Assembly (NCBI GenBank): GCA_027622595.1
Contig: JAQBZZ010000006.1
Span: forward strand, 1-52,709
Length of the DNA stretch: 52,709 nucleotides
Reading direction: 5' to 3'
Source: Chloroflexota bacterium
GTDB taxonomy: Bacteria; Chloroflexota; Dehalococcoidia; Lucifugimonadales; UBA2985
The notes beneath the pieces were generated by a model. It was not told where the DNA came from and searched no databases. It saw nothing but the letters and a program-made list of their open reading frames with translations. The translations under genes and the position numbers were made by a program. Position 1 is the first letter of the stretch, and every line of letters starts with the position of its first letter. Of the stretch, positions 9,748 to 19,440 are shown one piece after another.

Positions 9748-10059
9748 CTAAGCGTACGCTTCCCTCTCCGTGCGAATTTGCCCCTGAATAAATGGGAGTA
9801 GGGCTAAGTGCCTTGCTCTCTTGATTGCTAGGGAAAGAGCACGTTGGTGCTTGGCGCATGTGCCTGTCTTGCGTCGCGGCTCCATGCGAGCTCTTTCGGA
9901 GATGTAGCGGCGAATTCTAGGCACATCCTTGTAGTTTATCTCCGACACGTGATCCACGCAAAAGCCGCAAACTCTGCGCCTGGTGAAAAACCTGGGCCTT
10001 CCACGTCTTCTGGCATTTCCTGTATTTCCTGTATTTCCTGGACTGAACCTACTAACCAT
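9748..10059 (-). CDS. rpsR: 30S ribosomal protein S18 (zinc-type, Cys-containing)
   Basis: 103 aa; [61 protein letters not shown]; downstream of rpsF-ssb. Confidence 0.95.
   Translation of the reverse strand: MVSRFSPGNTGNTGNARRRGRPRFFTRRRVCGFCVDHVSEINYKDVPRIRRYISERARMEPRRKTGTCAKHQRALSLAIKRARHLALLPFIQGQIRTEREAYA
10015..10041. repeat. Three 9-bp tandem repeats (atttcctg[t/g]) inside rpsR
   Basis: Direct reading: atttcctgt atttcctgt atttcctgg; encodes NTGNTGN near the S18 N-terminus. Confidence 0.9.
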
Positions 10060-10115
10060 TGGTTTGTGTTGCTCCTATACTTAATTTACGAGGAATATCC
10101 TGATTTGGATGCTTT

Positions 10116-10517
10116 CTAGAATGGTAAATCTTCCGCTTCTAGAGGAGGCTCGCCTTGTTGCTCCTCCGTAGAGGATTGACCAGTGGACTGCCTGTCAAGG
10201 AACAGTACGCGATCGGCAATAATCTCATTGCGGAAACGGGTCTGTCCATCGTTCCCCTCCCAGGAATGGCTGTGGAGCCGCCCGTCCACGTAGGCACGGC
10301 GTCCCTTGTTCAGGTACTGATTGCATAGTTCCGCTAGCTGGTTCCAAGCGACAACTGTAAACCATTCTGTGTCTTGCTGCTTTTCCCCATCGGAACTTGT
10401 GTATGTCCTGGTGGTGGCGATACGAAAAGATGTCACTGGATTGCCGTTGGGTGTATAGCGCATCTCAGGGTCTGTCCCAAGATTGCCAATCACCATCATC
10501 CTGTTCAATCCAACCAT
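10116..10517 (-). CDS. ssb: Single-stranded DNA-binding protein
   Basis: 133 aa; MVGLNRMMVIGNLGTDPEMRYTPNGNPVTSFRIATTRTY OB-fold SSB. Confidence 0.95.
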   Translation of the reverse strand: MVGLNRMMVIGNLGTDPEMRYTPNGNPVTSFRIATTRTYTSSDGEKQQDTEWFTVVAWNQLAELCNQYLNKGRRAYVDGRLHSHSWEGNDGQTRFRNEIIADRVLFLDRQSTGQSSTEEQQGEPPLEAEDLPF

Positions 10518-10559
10518 ATCGTTGCTCCTTTCCCAGTCCCACTTAGCACCACAGGGCTG

Positions 10560-11171
10560 CTATGTGCCTTTCTCTTTCTTTTCCTCCTGAGGCTCTTGCT
10601 CCTCATCTGTGGGTGCGGGCTCGTCCTCAACAACGGCAACCTGGTCTTCGACGGGAGCCGCGGGCTCGTCTTCAACGACGGTGACCTGGTCTTCGGCGGG
10701 GGCCACAGGCTCGTCCTCAACGACGGCGACCTGGTCTTCGATGGGGGCCACAAGCTCATCTGCTGCAACAGCAACTGAGGCTTCCTGAGCGGCTCCCTCT
10801 TCAACAACTGCGGGTGCTTCCGGAGAAACGACTGCGGCAACCTCCGCAGTCGTCTCTGGCGGCGGCTCTTTTACTTCCGGAATGGCGTCTATCTTAACCA
10901 GGAGATGCCTCAATACATATTCTGAAAGCAGTATGCTGGCTTCCAGGTCGTTTGTGTATTGGGGTTCCATCTCCAGATGGGTAAGCACGTAATTTCCTTC
11001 GTTGTGGTTCTTAATTGGGTATGCCAACCGCCTCAGTCTGCCCCATCTTTCCTGGCGGACGACGCTGCCGCCGCGTTCGCTGACGTAGTGGTTTACCCGG
11101 TCCAATGTGGCCGATATCTGCTCCTCATCTACCTGGGGTGCCACCACCATCATTAGTTCGTAGTATCTCAA
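10560..11171 (-). CDS. rpsF: 30S ribosomal protein S6 with long acidic repeat C-terminal extension
   Basis: N-terminal MRYYELMMVVAPQVDEEQ...WGRLRRLAYPIKNHNEGNYVLTHLEM is S6; tail holds DQVAVVEDEPxAPxE repeats. Confidence 0.92.
   Translation of the reverse strand: MRYYELMMVVAPQVDEEQISATLDRVNHYVSERGGSVVRQERWGRLRRLAYPIKNHNEGNYVLTHLEMEPQYTNDLEASILLSEYVLRHLLVKIDAIPEVKEPPPETTAEVAAVVSPEAPAVVEEGAAQEASVAVAADELVAPIEDQVAVVEDEPVAPAEDQVTVVEDEPAAPVEDQVAVVEDEPAPTDEEQEPQEEKKEKGT
10618..10752. repeat. 45-bp tandem repeat, 3 copies, in the rpsF 3' region
   Basis: ggctcgtcctcaacaacggcaacctggtcttcgacgggagccgcg followed by two diverged 45-nt copies. Confidence 0.9.
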
Positions 11172-11273
11172 CGTGATTCTCCCGGCTTATTCAACAAGCC
11201 ACTCCTATCTCATCTCATTTTGTGACGTGGGGGTATTATAGCACTGCACCAGTCAGGCGACAACGAAATCCTG

Positions 11274-12518
11274 TCAAGTGTCCAAACCAGGGACCATAAA
11301 CCTGGACGTCATTGCCTCCACGTCCCCTCTGATCTCCTTCTCTACCGCCTCATCCTCCATATTGGACAGCGCCTTTACGATGAGTCGTGCTATCTCTCTC
11401 ATCTCCTGGGTGCCGAACCCTCGACTGGTGACAGAGGGGGTGCCCAACCGCAGGCCGCTGGTGACTCTGGGAGGGCGGGTATCGAAGGGTATGGCGTTTT
11501 TGTTCACCGTAATATTCATCTTGCTCAGGGCTGCTTCCGCCTCCTGGCCGGTGACACCCATAGGCGTCAGGTCTACCAGTACCATGTGGTTGTCCGTTCC
11601 ACCGGATACCACCCTCAGGCCGCCTTCTACAAGGCCTTTGGCAAGGGTCTGGGCGTTCTCGACCACCGAGAGCTGGTATTCGCGGAACTCGGGCTGTGCC
11701 GCCTCGCTAAAGGCGACGGCCTTGGCGGCAATGATGTGCATGAGAGGACCACCCTGGGTCTGGGGAAAGACTGCCCGGTCTATTGCCCGCCCCAACTCCG
11801 GTGTCGAAAGTATGAACGCTCCCCTTGGCCCGCGCAGGGTCTTGTGCGTGGTTGATGTGACCACTTGAGCATGGGGCAGGGGAGACGGATGCACTCCCGC
11901 TGCAATGAGGCCGGATATATGAGCCATATCCACCATTAGAGTGGCCCCCACTTTGTCGGCTATCTGACGGAATCTCGGAAAATCGATGGTCCTTGGGTAA
12001 GCTGTATACCCGGCGACGATGACCTTGGGCTTGTGCTCTTGGGCAAGGCGTTCCACTTCGTCATAGTCCACGTACTCCGTTTCCCGGTCAACGCCGTAGG
12101 CTATGAAGTTGTACAGTTTGCCGGAGAAGTTCACCGGGCTGCCGTGGGTGAGGTGGCCTCCCTGGTCCAGACGCATTCCCAACACCGTGTCTCCAGGCTC
12201 CAAAAGGGCAAAATAAGCTGCCATGTTTGCCTGTGCCCCGCTATGTGGCTGTACGTTGGCATACTCTGCCCCAAAAAGCGCCTGTGCCCTGTCTATGGCC
12301 AGTTGTTCGACGATGTCCACGTACTCGCAGCCGCCGTAGTAGCGCCGTCCGGGGTATCCTTCGGCGTACTTGTTGGTGAGGTGAGAACCCTGGGCCTCAA
12401 GCACTGCCTTGCTGACGTAGTTCTCGGAGGCGATGAGGACTATGCTTTTCCGCTGCCTTTCGGCCTCCTTCTCAATGGCTAGTGCGACATCCGGGTCACT
12501 TAATTTCAAAACGCCCAT
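11274..12518 (-). CDS. glyA: Serine hydroxymethyltransferase
   Basis: 414 aa; [56 protein letters not shown]. Confidence 0.97.
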   Translation of the reverse strand: MGVLKLSDPDVALAIEKEAERQRKSIVLIASENYVSKAVLEAQGSHLTNKYAEGYPGRRYYGGCEYVDIVEQLAIDRAQALFGAEYANVQPHSGAQANMAAYFALLEPGDTVLGMRLDQGGHLTHGSPVNFSGKLYNFIAYGVDRETEYVDYDEVERLAQEHKPKVIVAGYTAYPRTIDFPRFRQIADKVGATLMVDMAHISGLIAAGVHPSPLPHAQVVTSTTHKTLRGPRGAFILSTPELGRAIDRAVFPQTQGGPLMHIIAAKAVAFSEAAQPEFREYQLSVVENAQTLAKGLVEGGLRVVSGGTDNHMVLVDLTPMGVTGQEAEAALSKMNITVNKNAIPFDTRPPRVTSGLRLGTPSVTSRGFGTQEMREIARLIVKALSNMEDEAVEKEIRGDVEAMTSRFMVPGLDT

Positions 12519-12708
12519 GATACCTCCTTACCAGCCCTCACAATTACTCAAATGCAACGAGAGCCAGGCAGCCCCTGTCGCCATAGCTCTCGCCCGGCAG
12601 ATTCTTTTGTCCTTTTTGTCCCCGACAAGCCCCTCCCCCGCTCGGCGGGCAGGGGCTTTCACCTAGCCTAGTTTAGGGAAGGGCACTTGGCCTGTCAACG
12701 CCATCTAC

Positions 12709-13281
12709 CTATATAAGATCCGGCTCCAGCAAGCCGTAACCTCCGTTTACTCGTCTATAGAGGACGTTGTACTCACTGGTGTCGATATTGTAGAAAAAGA
12801 AGAAGTCGTGCCCAAGCAGCTCCATCTGGTTTTTGGCCTCATCCACGGGCATGGGTTTCATGATGAACCGTTTCACGCGCGCAAGCCCATTGCTTTCAAC
12901 GGAGGATTCCTCATCCTGCCGGATTTCAGTAGCTTGCGGGTCCCTTATGGTTGCGGACTTTTCGGACTTCCTGACCTGCTCGCTCTTGTACATCCTGCCT
13001 TTGAGCCTGCGCACCCTGCCGTCCAACGTCTCGGCCACTGCGTCGATGGCCGCGTTGATGGTTGGCGCTCTCTCTTCGCCGCGCAGGATTGTCCCGTTAA
13101 AGTTCAGAGTGATCTGGGCGACTATCCTGTCCTGCTGAGAGCGGGTGTTCTCCATGGTCAACTCCACTCTGGCCTCGCCTATGTTGTCGAGGAGGCGGCT
13201 CAGCCGGTCCAGTTTCTTGGTGATATAGCTCTTGGAACTCTCGGAGACGGTGAGATTCTTCCCCCGTATTTCTGCGTCCAT
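12709..13281 (-). CDS. hpf: Long-form ribosome hibernation promoting factor (HPF/RaiA)
   Basis: MDAEIRGKNLTVSESSKSYITKKLDRLSRLLDN...; C-terminal ...VKRFIMKPMPVDEAKNQMELLGHDFFFFYNIDTSEYNVLYRRVNGGYGLLEP; ATG at 13281 preceded by GAGGAAGA. Confidence 0.92.
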   Translation of the reverse strand: MDAEIRGKNLTVSESSKSYITKKLDRLSRLLDNIGEARVELTMENTRSQQDRIVAQITLNFNGTILRGEERAPTINAAIDAVAETLDGRVRRLKGRMYKSEQVRKSEKSATIRDPQATEIRQDEESSVESNGLARVKRFIMKPMPVDEAKNQMELLGHDFFFFYNIDTSEYNVLYRRVNGGYGLLEPDLI

Positions 13282-13452
13282 TCTTCCTCTCTTCCTCTCT
13301 TCCTCTCTGTCCTGTATCAGGGGCAATTATGTACCTGGCTATCCACATGATGCCAGGATGTTCTATACATATATTCTATTTGAAGTTGGGGCTTCCCTCA
13401 AGGGAACAGTTCTGGAAATGCCCGTGGTAGGCATGATTGGGTGATCTATTCT

Positions 13453-14184
13453 CTAGGATTCCCGCGCCAGGGTCAGACCCCATACGGCGGCGGCTCCCGC
13501 TTCCTTGAGGGCCAGAGCGCAGGCCTCCAGGGTGGCGCCCGTGGTGCAAACGTCATCCACCAGCACCACCTCCAATCCTTCCATCAGAAATGGATTGGGA
13601 CAGCGGAATGAGCCTTGAACGTTGGCCCTTCTCTCTTGGGCTGTGGAGCTTTTGGCCTGCGGAGGCCCGTTGCTTACGCGGAAGAGCGCCTGTGGGACGA
13701 CTGCGATTCCGAGTTTCGCACCTATTTCTTTGGCCAACAGGTGTGCTTGGTTGTACCCGCGTTGTTTCTCGCGCTGCCGGTGCAACGGGACCGGCACGAG
13801 GACTCGCGCCGGCGCTTGCTGCGAACTATTTTGTAAATTATGCAAAACAAGGAAATCTGCCAGAAGTCCTCCCAGTACAGGAGCTATGGAGCGGAGGTTG
13901 TTGTACTTCACGCGGTGCACGGCCTCTCTGATTGTCCCTTCCATCAGGAACGGGGCGCGTATGCCGTCTATGGCCAGTGGCGATTCAAGGCAGCGGGCGC
14001 ACGTATTGCCGCGGGCGATTGGTTGAGCGCAACGCAGGCAGTAGGGAGCAACGAGCCGCGGTAGGGAATCGAGGCAGGTGGAGCAGAGGAAACGTCCTTC
14101 GCTGTTGCAGCCAACGCACCTGGGTGGATAGAGCATGTCAAGGGACGCCGATGCCAGTTTTGTTATCCCGCCAAGTAAGCTCAC
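13453..14184 (-). CDS. comF: ComF-family amidophosphoribosyltransferase-like protein
   Basis: 243 aa; N-terminal zinc-binding Cys motifs (CVGCNSEGRFLCSTC) and VVLVDDVCTTGATLEAC PRPP loop. Confidence 0.88.
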   Translation of the reverse strand: MSLLGGITKLASASLDMLYPPRCVGCNSEGRFLCSTCLDSLPRLVAPYCLRCAQPIARGNTCARCLESPLAIDGIRAPFLMEGTIREAVHRVKYNNLRSIAPVLGGLLADFLVLHNLQNSSQQAPARVLVPVPLHRQREKQRGYNQAHLLAKEIGAKLGIAVVPQALFRVSNGPPQAKSSTAQERRANVQGSFRCPNPFLMEGLEVVLVDDVCTTGATLEACALALKEAGAAAVWGLTLARES

Positions 14185-14295
14185 GGATCGCCCCCTACTA
14201 TCACTATGCTACCATTACTTTGAGACAGACGTCTTATGCAAAATGTCTTTTATTATGGAATTTTATGGAAACATTATAAGAATTTACCAAAGATT

Positions 14296-15015
14296 ATGAT
14301 AAAAGCTATTTTCTTCGACTTCTACAACACATTGGGCAAATTCGATCCGCCAAGGGAGGAGCTTCAGGCCAGGGCCTGCGGCGAGTTCGGCATCCAGGTC
14401 ACGCCCGAGGGCATTGCCAGAGGCTATGCCATGGCCGATGACTACATGGCTCGGGAGGCGGCACGACTGCCCCTGCGGGAACGGGATAGCCGGAATACGA
14501 AAGAATTCTTTGCCGAGTATCAACGCCTGATTCTAGAGGGCGCTGGGGTGCAGGTCTCTCACGAATTGGCGCTGAATGTAATCACACGGATCAGGGAGTT
14601 CCCCTACGATTACGCCCTCTTCGACGACGTTCTTCCCACGCTTGATATGCTCAAGAAACAGGGCATTACCCTGGCGCTACTGTCCAACAACGACGGCGAT
14701 ATAAACAAGCTGTGCGACGACCTTGGCCTATATCCACATTTGGACTTCGCGATTAATTCTCAGGATGTGGGCGCTGGCAAGCCCCACCCGCCCATTTTCT
14801 TGGAGGCCCTGAGCCGTGCTCAGGTGGAACCAGAGGAGGCTCTGTACGTGGGTGACCAGTATGAGACCGACGTGGAGGGCGCGCGTGGCGTCGGTATTCA
14901 CCCCGTGTTCCTCGACCGCGATGGCCTGAAGACCGATGTCCAGGACTGTCCCCGCATAGAGGGTCTGGCGGAGCTCGTGGACTTGGTGAGGAAGATGAAG
15001 GAAGGGGAGGGATAG
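14296..15015 (+). CDS. HAD-superfamily hydrolase
   Basis: MIKAIFFDFYNTLGKF, LALLSNNDG, GKPHPPIFLEAL, YVGDQYETDVEGARGVG. Confidence 0.88.
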   Translation: MIKAIFFDFYNTLGKFDPPREELQARACGEFGIQVTPEGIARGYAMADDYMAREAARLPLRERDSRNTKEFFAEYQRLILEGAGVQVSHELALNVITRIREFPYDYALFDDVLPTLDMLKKQGITLALLSNNDGDINKLCDDLGLYPHLDFAINSQDVGAGKPHPPIFLEALSRAQVEPEEALYVGDQYETDVEGARGVGIHPVFLDRDGLKTDVQDCPRIEGLAELVDLVRKMKEGEG

Positions 15016-15133
15016 AATAGTACCGGGTGTGGTGCAATCCGTTTATTATCTAGGGTATGAGTGTATACGATTGAACCACGATTGCATATTTAGTAACATG
15101 CCAAAGTCAGGCGTCAAATTGGAGATATATACC

Positions 15134-15364
15134 ATGAAGGGAGCCATCCTATTGTCAAATGAGAACGACATTCGAAAGTTTATTTAGACGCGCAAGCAGC
15201 TGTTAGACATTAAGAATAGAGAGTGGCTTGAAGCGGAGCACGAAGCTTTTGTCAAACGAGATGATGAATCAAGCGAACGCGCCAGGAATCTGTTGTATGA
15301 GTACATAGCTCTCTTGAAGGGTGATGGGATGGAACTCCCAGAAGGCTGGTATATCTCAGAATAA
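15134..15364 (+). pseudogene. Small ORF interrupted by an in-frame amber codon (TAG at 15185-15187)
   Basis: 76-codon frame MKGAILLSNENDIRKFI*TRKQLLDIKNREWLEAEHEAFVKRDDESSERARNLLYEYIALLKGDGMELPEGWYISE, then TAA. Confidence 0.45.
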
Positions 15365-15388
15365 TCCTAAGCTACTTGCATGAATTCT

Positions 15389-15676
15389 CTAGCACCGGCC
15401 AGGGCCACACCCATCCCAGGCGTCTCTTTCCACATCAGAAATATTGCTGATTATGCCTTCTCCAACGAAAATCGCGACAAATAATAGGACGCCGATAATA
15501 ATTCCGGCCCAAAGTAAGTAGCTGAGAGGACGAAGGCGCTCATCCTCTGCGATTCTCGCTTCATCATCCTGAATTCTGTGTATATGAGATTCCAGTAGTT
15601 GGGTTCCAACAAGTCCTGTCACCTCTACAACAAGACCTGTCCCCATTAGGATTGGCATTACCGCGTCCCAATTCAT
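15389..15676 (-). CDS. Hypothetical small membrane protein
   Basis: 95 aa, two hydrophobic helices; Cys/Gly-rich C-terminus. Confidence 0.45.
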   Translation of the reverse strand: MNWDAVMPILMGTGLVVEVTGLVGTQLLESHIHRIQDDEARIAEDERLRPLSYLLWAGIIIGVLLFVAIFVGEGIISNISDVERDAWDGCGPGRC

Positions 15677-15736
15677 CTCGATGCCCCTATAATCTTAATT
15701 CGTTTCACTATTCATTGTAAAACTCTAAGTCAGGCT

Positions 15737-18700
15737 CTACCCCCCGCCGGAAAGCTCCAAGACCTCGGCTTTGAAGGCAGCCAGTCCTGCAAATGTCTGC
15801 ACAATCTCTTGCTGCCAGCTTGCATTTAGAGGCACTCTTATCTGGCTGTGTCCCACCTGAACCGCATTGCCCAATACCTTCTGAAGGGCCACCCGCGCTC
15901 CTCCCACCGGCTCTCTGAGTTGTATCACCGCCATCTTACTCTGACGTGATATGGATTCTGCCCCTGCCTCTCTGGCCAGCGCCTTGAGTTCCACCACGTA
16001 CAGCAGTTCCCTGACCGGCTTCGGAAGTGAGCCGAACCTGTCCCTGATTTCGTCGCCCAAGGGCTCTATCTCTTCGCGGCGCAGCGGACGGGCCAGTCGC
16101 TGGTATACACCAAGACGAGTGGTGAGGTCAGGGATGTAGTCGAGGGGTATGTAGGCAGAAATTGGCAGGTCCAGTTTCACCTCAGCGGGTTGAGGAACGT
16201 CGTCCACAGACCCGTCCTGCCTTGCTTTCAACTCCTCCACAGCCTCGGAAAGCAATTGGGAGTACAGGTCGTAGCCTATGGCGTGGATGTGCCCGCTCTG
16301 TTCGGCCCCCAGGATGTTGCCCGCACCCCTTATCTCAAGGTCTCTCATCGCAATGCGGAATCCAGATCCCAGTTCCGTGGCCGCCAGAATGGTCCTGAGC
16401 CGCTTCTCCGCGGTCTCCGTGACGCGGCCATTCTTGGGCACCATCAAATATGCATAGGCCCTGTTGGCGCTCCTTCCAATACGGCCCCGTAGCTGATAGA
16501 GCTGGGCCAGTCCCAGCATATCTGCCCTGTCTATGATTAGTGTGTTGGCGTTTGGAATGTCCAGCCCCGCCTCGATGATGGTGGTGCACACAAGCACGTC
16601 GCTCTTGTTCTGAGCGAAGTCGGCCATTACGGTCTCCAGGACATCCTCGGGCATCTGGCCGTGGCCGACAGAGACCGTGGCCTCCGGGACGATGTTGCGT
16701 ATCTTTTCGGCGGTCTCCGCAATGCTGCGCACCCGGTTGTGAAGAAAGAACACCTGGCCGCCCCGGTCTATCTCACGTAAGATGGCCTCCCGTATCAGGT
16801 CTTCGCTGTACTCGGACACGTAGGTCTTGATGGACAGGCGTTCCTCTGGGGGAGTTTCTATGGTGCTCATGTCCCTCACTCCTGAGAGTGCCATGTGCAA
16901 AGTGCGTGGTATGGGAGTGGCGCTGAGCGTGAGGATGTCCGCGTCCTTCCTCAGCCCCTTGAGGCGTTCCTTGTGAGCGACTCCGAAACGCTGCTCCTCG
17001 TCCACGATCACAAGGCCAAGGTTCTTGAAAGATACGTCCATTTGCAGCAGGCGGTGGGTGCCGATGCATATGTCCACCAGTCCCGAGGTCAATTTCTCCG
17101 TCACTTGTCGCTGCTCCTCGTTGGTGCGGAAACGGCTCAGCACCTCGACCCTCACCGGGAAGGGCGCGAGCCGTTGGGTAAAGGTGGCGTAGTGCTGCTG
17201 GGCCAGGACGGTGGTAGGAACCAGGACTGCCACCTGAAGCCCGTCCATTACCGCTTTGAAGGCTGCCCTCAAGGCTACCTCGGTCTTGCCGTAGCCAACG
17301 TCGCCGCACACCAGACGGTCCATTGGCCTGGACACTTCCATGTCCAACTTGACCTCGCGGATGCTCTCCAACTGGTCAGGGGTTTCCTCGTATGGAAAAG
17401 AGTCTTCCATCTCCTGCTGCCAAGGCGTGTCGGGGGAGAAGGTGATTCCCTGGGCCATCTCCCGAGAGGCATAGAGGGCCAGGAGTTGCTCTGCCAATTC
17501 TCTGGTGGATGCCTTGGCTCTCGCCTTGGAACGGCTCCACTCCTGGGTGCTCAGGCGTGTGAGAGCTGGAACACGCTCTCCCGGGGCCGTGTATGGGGAC
17601 AGCCTGTCCAACTGGTCGGTTGGCACGTAGAGCTTGTCGCTTTCGGCATACTCAAGCACCAGGTACTCTCTTTCGTTCTCTCCCTCACCCATGCGGTTGG
17701 TGCCTGCAAAACGCCCGATGCCGTGCTCCGTGTGAACAAGGTAGCTCCCAGGCTCAAGGTCCGAGAGGAAGGCGGCGCGTCGAACTGGTGCTCTCCTCCT
17801 GGTGGGGCGCTCTTTAGCCTGTCCCATAATCTCCACGTCGGTGAGGACGTGCAGGGTGGAACCGTCCAGTGGGAGGCTCCATCCTTCGGCCAGGGAGCCG
17901 CGTACCAGCGCGACAGTACCCTTGCCAAGTCCTCCATCAAAATCCCTATCGACAAATTCCCTGTCCAGCGGAACAGAGATACCTTGACCCCGAAAGACCT
18001 CGGTCAAACGAGCGGCGTAATGCGATACCAGCAGCACCCTGTCTCCATCCTGCTGCCAACTCAGAACATCCTTGGCCAGGGCATCCAACCGGCCCGAGTA
18101 GCTCCTTGGAGGTAGGAAGTCCATCTCCGCCGATGGTGACCCTCCGTTAGAAACAAGGCCAGATGTCCATGGAGAAACGTCCAGTCGACGGAGTGCCGAC
18201 GACAGCCGTTCGTTCAGCTCATTCGCTGGAATATGAAGCGAGGGGAAGTTTCGGGGCACGTCTCCTCGTTCCTCCTTGGCTGACCTCAAGTCTCCGGCCT
18301 TCTCATCCATGGCCAGACCTTCTTCTTCCACCTCACCCGGCCTCACCACCATCAGGAGACCATCTTTGGGAAGAAAATCCAATGGGATTCCCTGACAGAA
18401 GAAACCGCTGTAGAAACCGGGCTCCTCCGGTATATGGCCGGTTGAAAGCAGGCTCATCTCTTCTGTGATACGTTCCTGTGTGGTAACGGTGCAATTGGAG
18501 GCGTCGAGCTGGCTGTATAGCTCCTCAACCTCGTCCCGTTTCCCAAGCGCTGGCAGTGCCTCCTGGGCGGGCAGGATGAACACCCTTTCGACCGATTTCA
18601 CCGAGCGCTGTGTCATGGGATCGAAAAGGCGAATGCTCTCGACCGAGTCTCCAACCAGTTCGATGCGAGCGGGGAGCTTTGCTCCCAGCGAATAGATGTC

Positions 18701-19306
18701 CAGAATGCCACCGCGTCGGCTCACGGTGCCGTGGTTCTCAACGACCCGCTCCACACGATAGCCCATCTCCTGCCACCGGTTCATCAGGTCGCTCAGGTTG
18801 ACCTGCTGGCCCACGGTTACGTAGTGGCAGGCGTCACGAAAGACCTCTTGTGAAAGTGTTTTTTGTGAAATAGCTGCCAGGGAGGCAACGACTATCGGAG
18901 GAAACCGGCGGTTCTCGTCGTCCAGGTTCATCAGGGCAGCCAGTGCCCTGATGCGGCCGTGGGTCGTGGCATCGTCGGCCATGAGCCGCTCGAAGGGCAG
19001 GGTCTCACCCTCGGGCAGTTGGTACACCTCCGCGTCTTCTCCACACCAGACCAGGAGGTCCTCGTACACCCGTCGTGCTTTTTCAGGCCGGGGCGCCACC
19101 ATCAAGATGGGGGTGTTCAACTCATCCCTCAGGGCTCCGATCCAGTAGGGGAGGGTAGAGTCCAATAGGACAGCCTGCACCGTGGCTTGCCCCTGGCTTA
19201 GCAGCTCAAGGACGCTCCGGTGCTGTTTGCTCTGGGAGAGCAGGGGAAAGAGCCCTTTAAGGGTCACAGTAACTCCAACGACTATAGGGGCTGATGGCGA
19301 AACCAC
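15737..19306 (-). CDS. mfd: Transcription-repair coupling factor
   Basis: 1189 aa; CarD-like region, GDVGYGKTEVALRAAFKAVMDGLQVAVLVPTTVLAQQHY, DEEQRFGVAHKERLK, C-terminal TRCF domain. Confidence 0.97.
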   Translation of the reverse strand: MVSPSAPIVVGVTVTLKGLFPLLSQSKQHRSVLELLSQGQATVQAVLLDSTLPYWIGALRDELNTPILMVAPRPEKARRVYEDLLVWCGEDAEVYQLPEGETLPFERLMADDATTHGRIRALAALMNLDDENRRFPPIVVASLAAISQKTLSQEVFRDACHYVTVGQQVNLSDLMNRWQEMGYRVERVVENHGTVSRRGGILDIYSLGAKLPARIELVGDSVESIRLFDPMTQRSVKSVERVFILPAQEALPALGKRDEVEELYSQLDASNCTVTTQERITEEMSLLSTGHIPEEPGFYSGFFCQGIPLDFLPKDGLLMVVRPGEVEEEGLAMDEKAGDLRSAKEERGDVPRNFPSLHIPANELNERLSSALRRLDVSPWTSGLVSNGGSPSAEMDFLPPRSYSGRLDALAKDVLSWQQDGDRVLLVSHYAARLTEVFRGQGISVPLDREFVDRDFDGGLGKGTVALVRGSLAEGWSLPLDGSTLHVLTDVEIMGQAKERPTRRRAPVRRAAFLSDLEPGSYLVHTEHGIGRFAGTNRMGEGENEREYLVLEYAESDKLYVPTDQLDRLSPYTAPGERVPALTRLSTQEWSRSKARAKASTRELAEQLLALYASREMAQGITFSPDTPWQQEMEDSFPYEETPDQLESIREVKLDMEVSRPMDRLVCGDVGYGKTEVALRAAFKAVMDGLQVAVLVPTTVLAQQHYATFTQRLAPFPVRVEVLSRFRTNEEQRQVTEKLTSGLVDICIGTHRLLQMDVSFKNLGLVIVDEEQRFGVAHKERLKGLRKDADILTLSATPIPRTLHMALSGVRDMSTIETPPEERLSIKTYVSEYSEDLIREAILREIDRGGQVFFLHNRVRSIAETAEKIRNIVPEATVSVGHGQMPEDVLETVMADFAQNKSDVLVCTTIIEAGLDIPNANTLIIDRADMLGLAQLYQLRGRIGRSANRAYAYLMVPKNGRVTETAEKRLRTILAATELGSGFRIAMRDLEIRGAGNILGAEQSGHIHAIGYDLYSQLLSEAVEELKARQDGSVDDVPQPAEVKLDLPISAYIPLDYIPDLTTRLGVYQRLARPLRREEIEPLGDEIRDRFGSLPKPVRELLYVVELKALAREAGAESISRQSKMAVIQLREPVGGARVALQKVLGNAVQVGHSQIRVPLNASWQQEIVQTFAGLAAFKAEVLELSGGG

Positions 19307-19380
19307 TAGCCCTGCGGGGGATTGTATCAGCTATAGCGAGGGGGGGCAACTGGAAATCTGTGTACTATAGCCAACAGCCG

Positions 19381-19409
19381 TTGAAAGATTCGCACCAAAG
19401 CCGCATAAT
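19381..19409 (+). promoter_or_regulatory. Candidate promoter for prfA (TTGAAA-17-CATAAT)
   Basis: TTGAAA 19381-19386, 17-nt spacer, CATAAT 19404-19409, 32 nt before the start codon. Confidence 0.5.
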
Positions 19410-19440
19410 GTCCACGTACACTCAACATCTCTGAGACCCA

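Noticed and set aside
9750-9761. 12-bp palindrome AAGCGTACGCTT at the end of rpsR
   Set aside because: Lies within coding sequence (EAYA*) and is short enough to arise by chance; no supporting regulatory context.
10505-10840. 111-aa Pro/Ser/Lys-rich minus-strand ORF with repeats
   Set aside because: It is an alternate frame of the 45-bp repeat region of rpsF; the S6 frame explains the sequence.
12519-12708. THF or glycine riboswitch upstream of glyA
   Set aside because: Conserved cores of these classes were not recognisable; only generic hairpins are present.
16895-18115. 406-aa ORF on the + strand
   Set aside because: Entirely antisense to mfd, low-complexity shadow composition, no recognisable domain; mfd on the minus strand is unambiguous.
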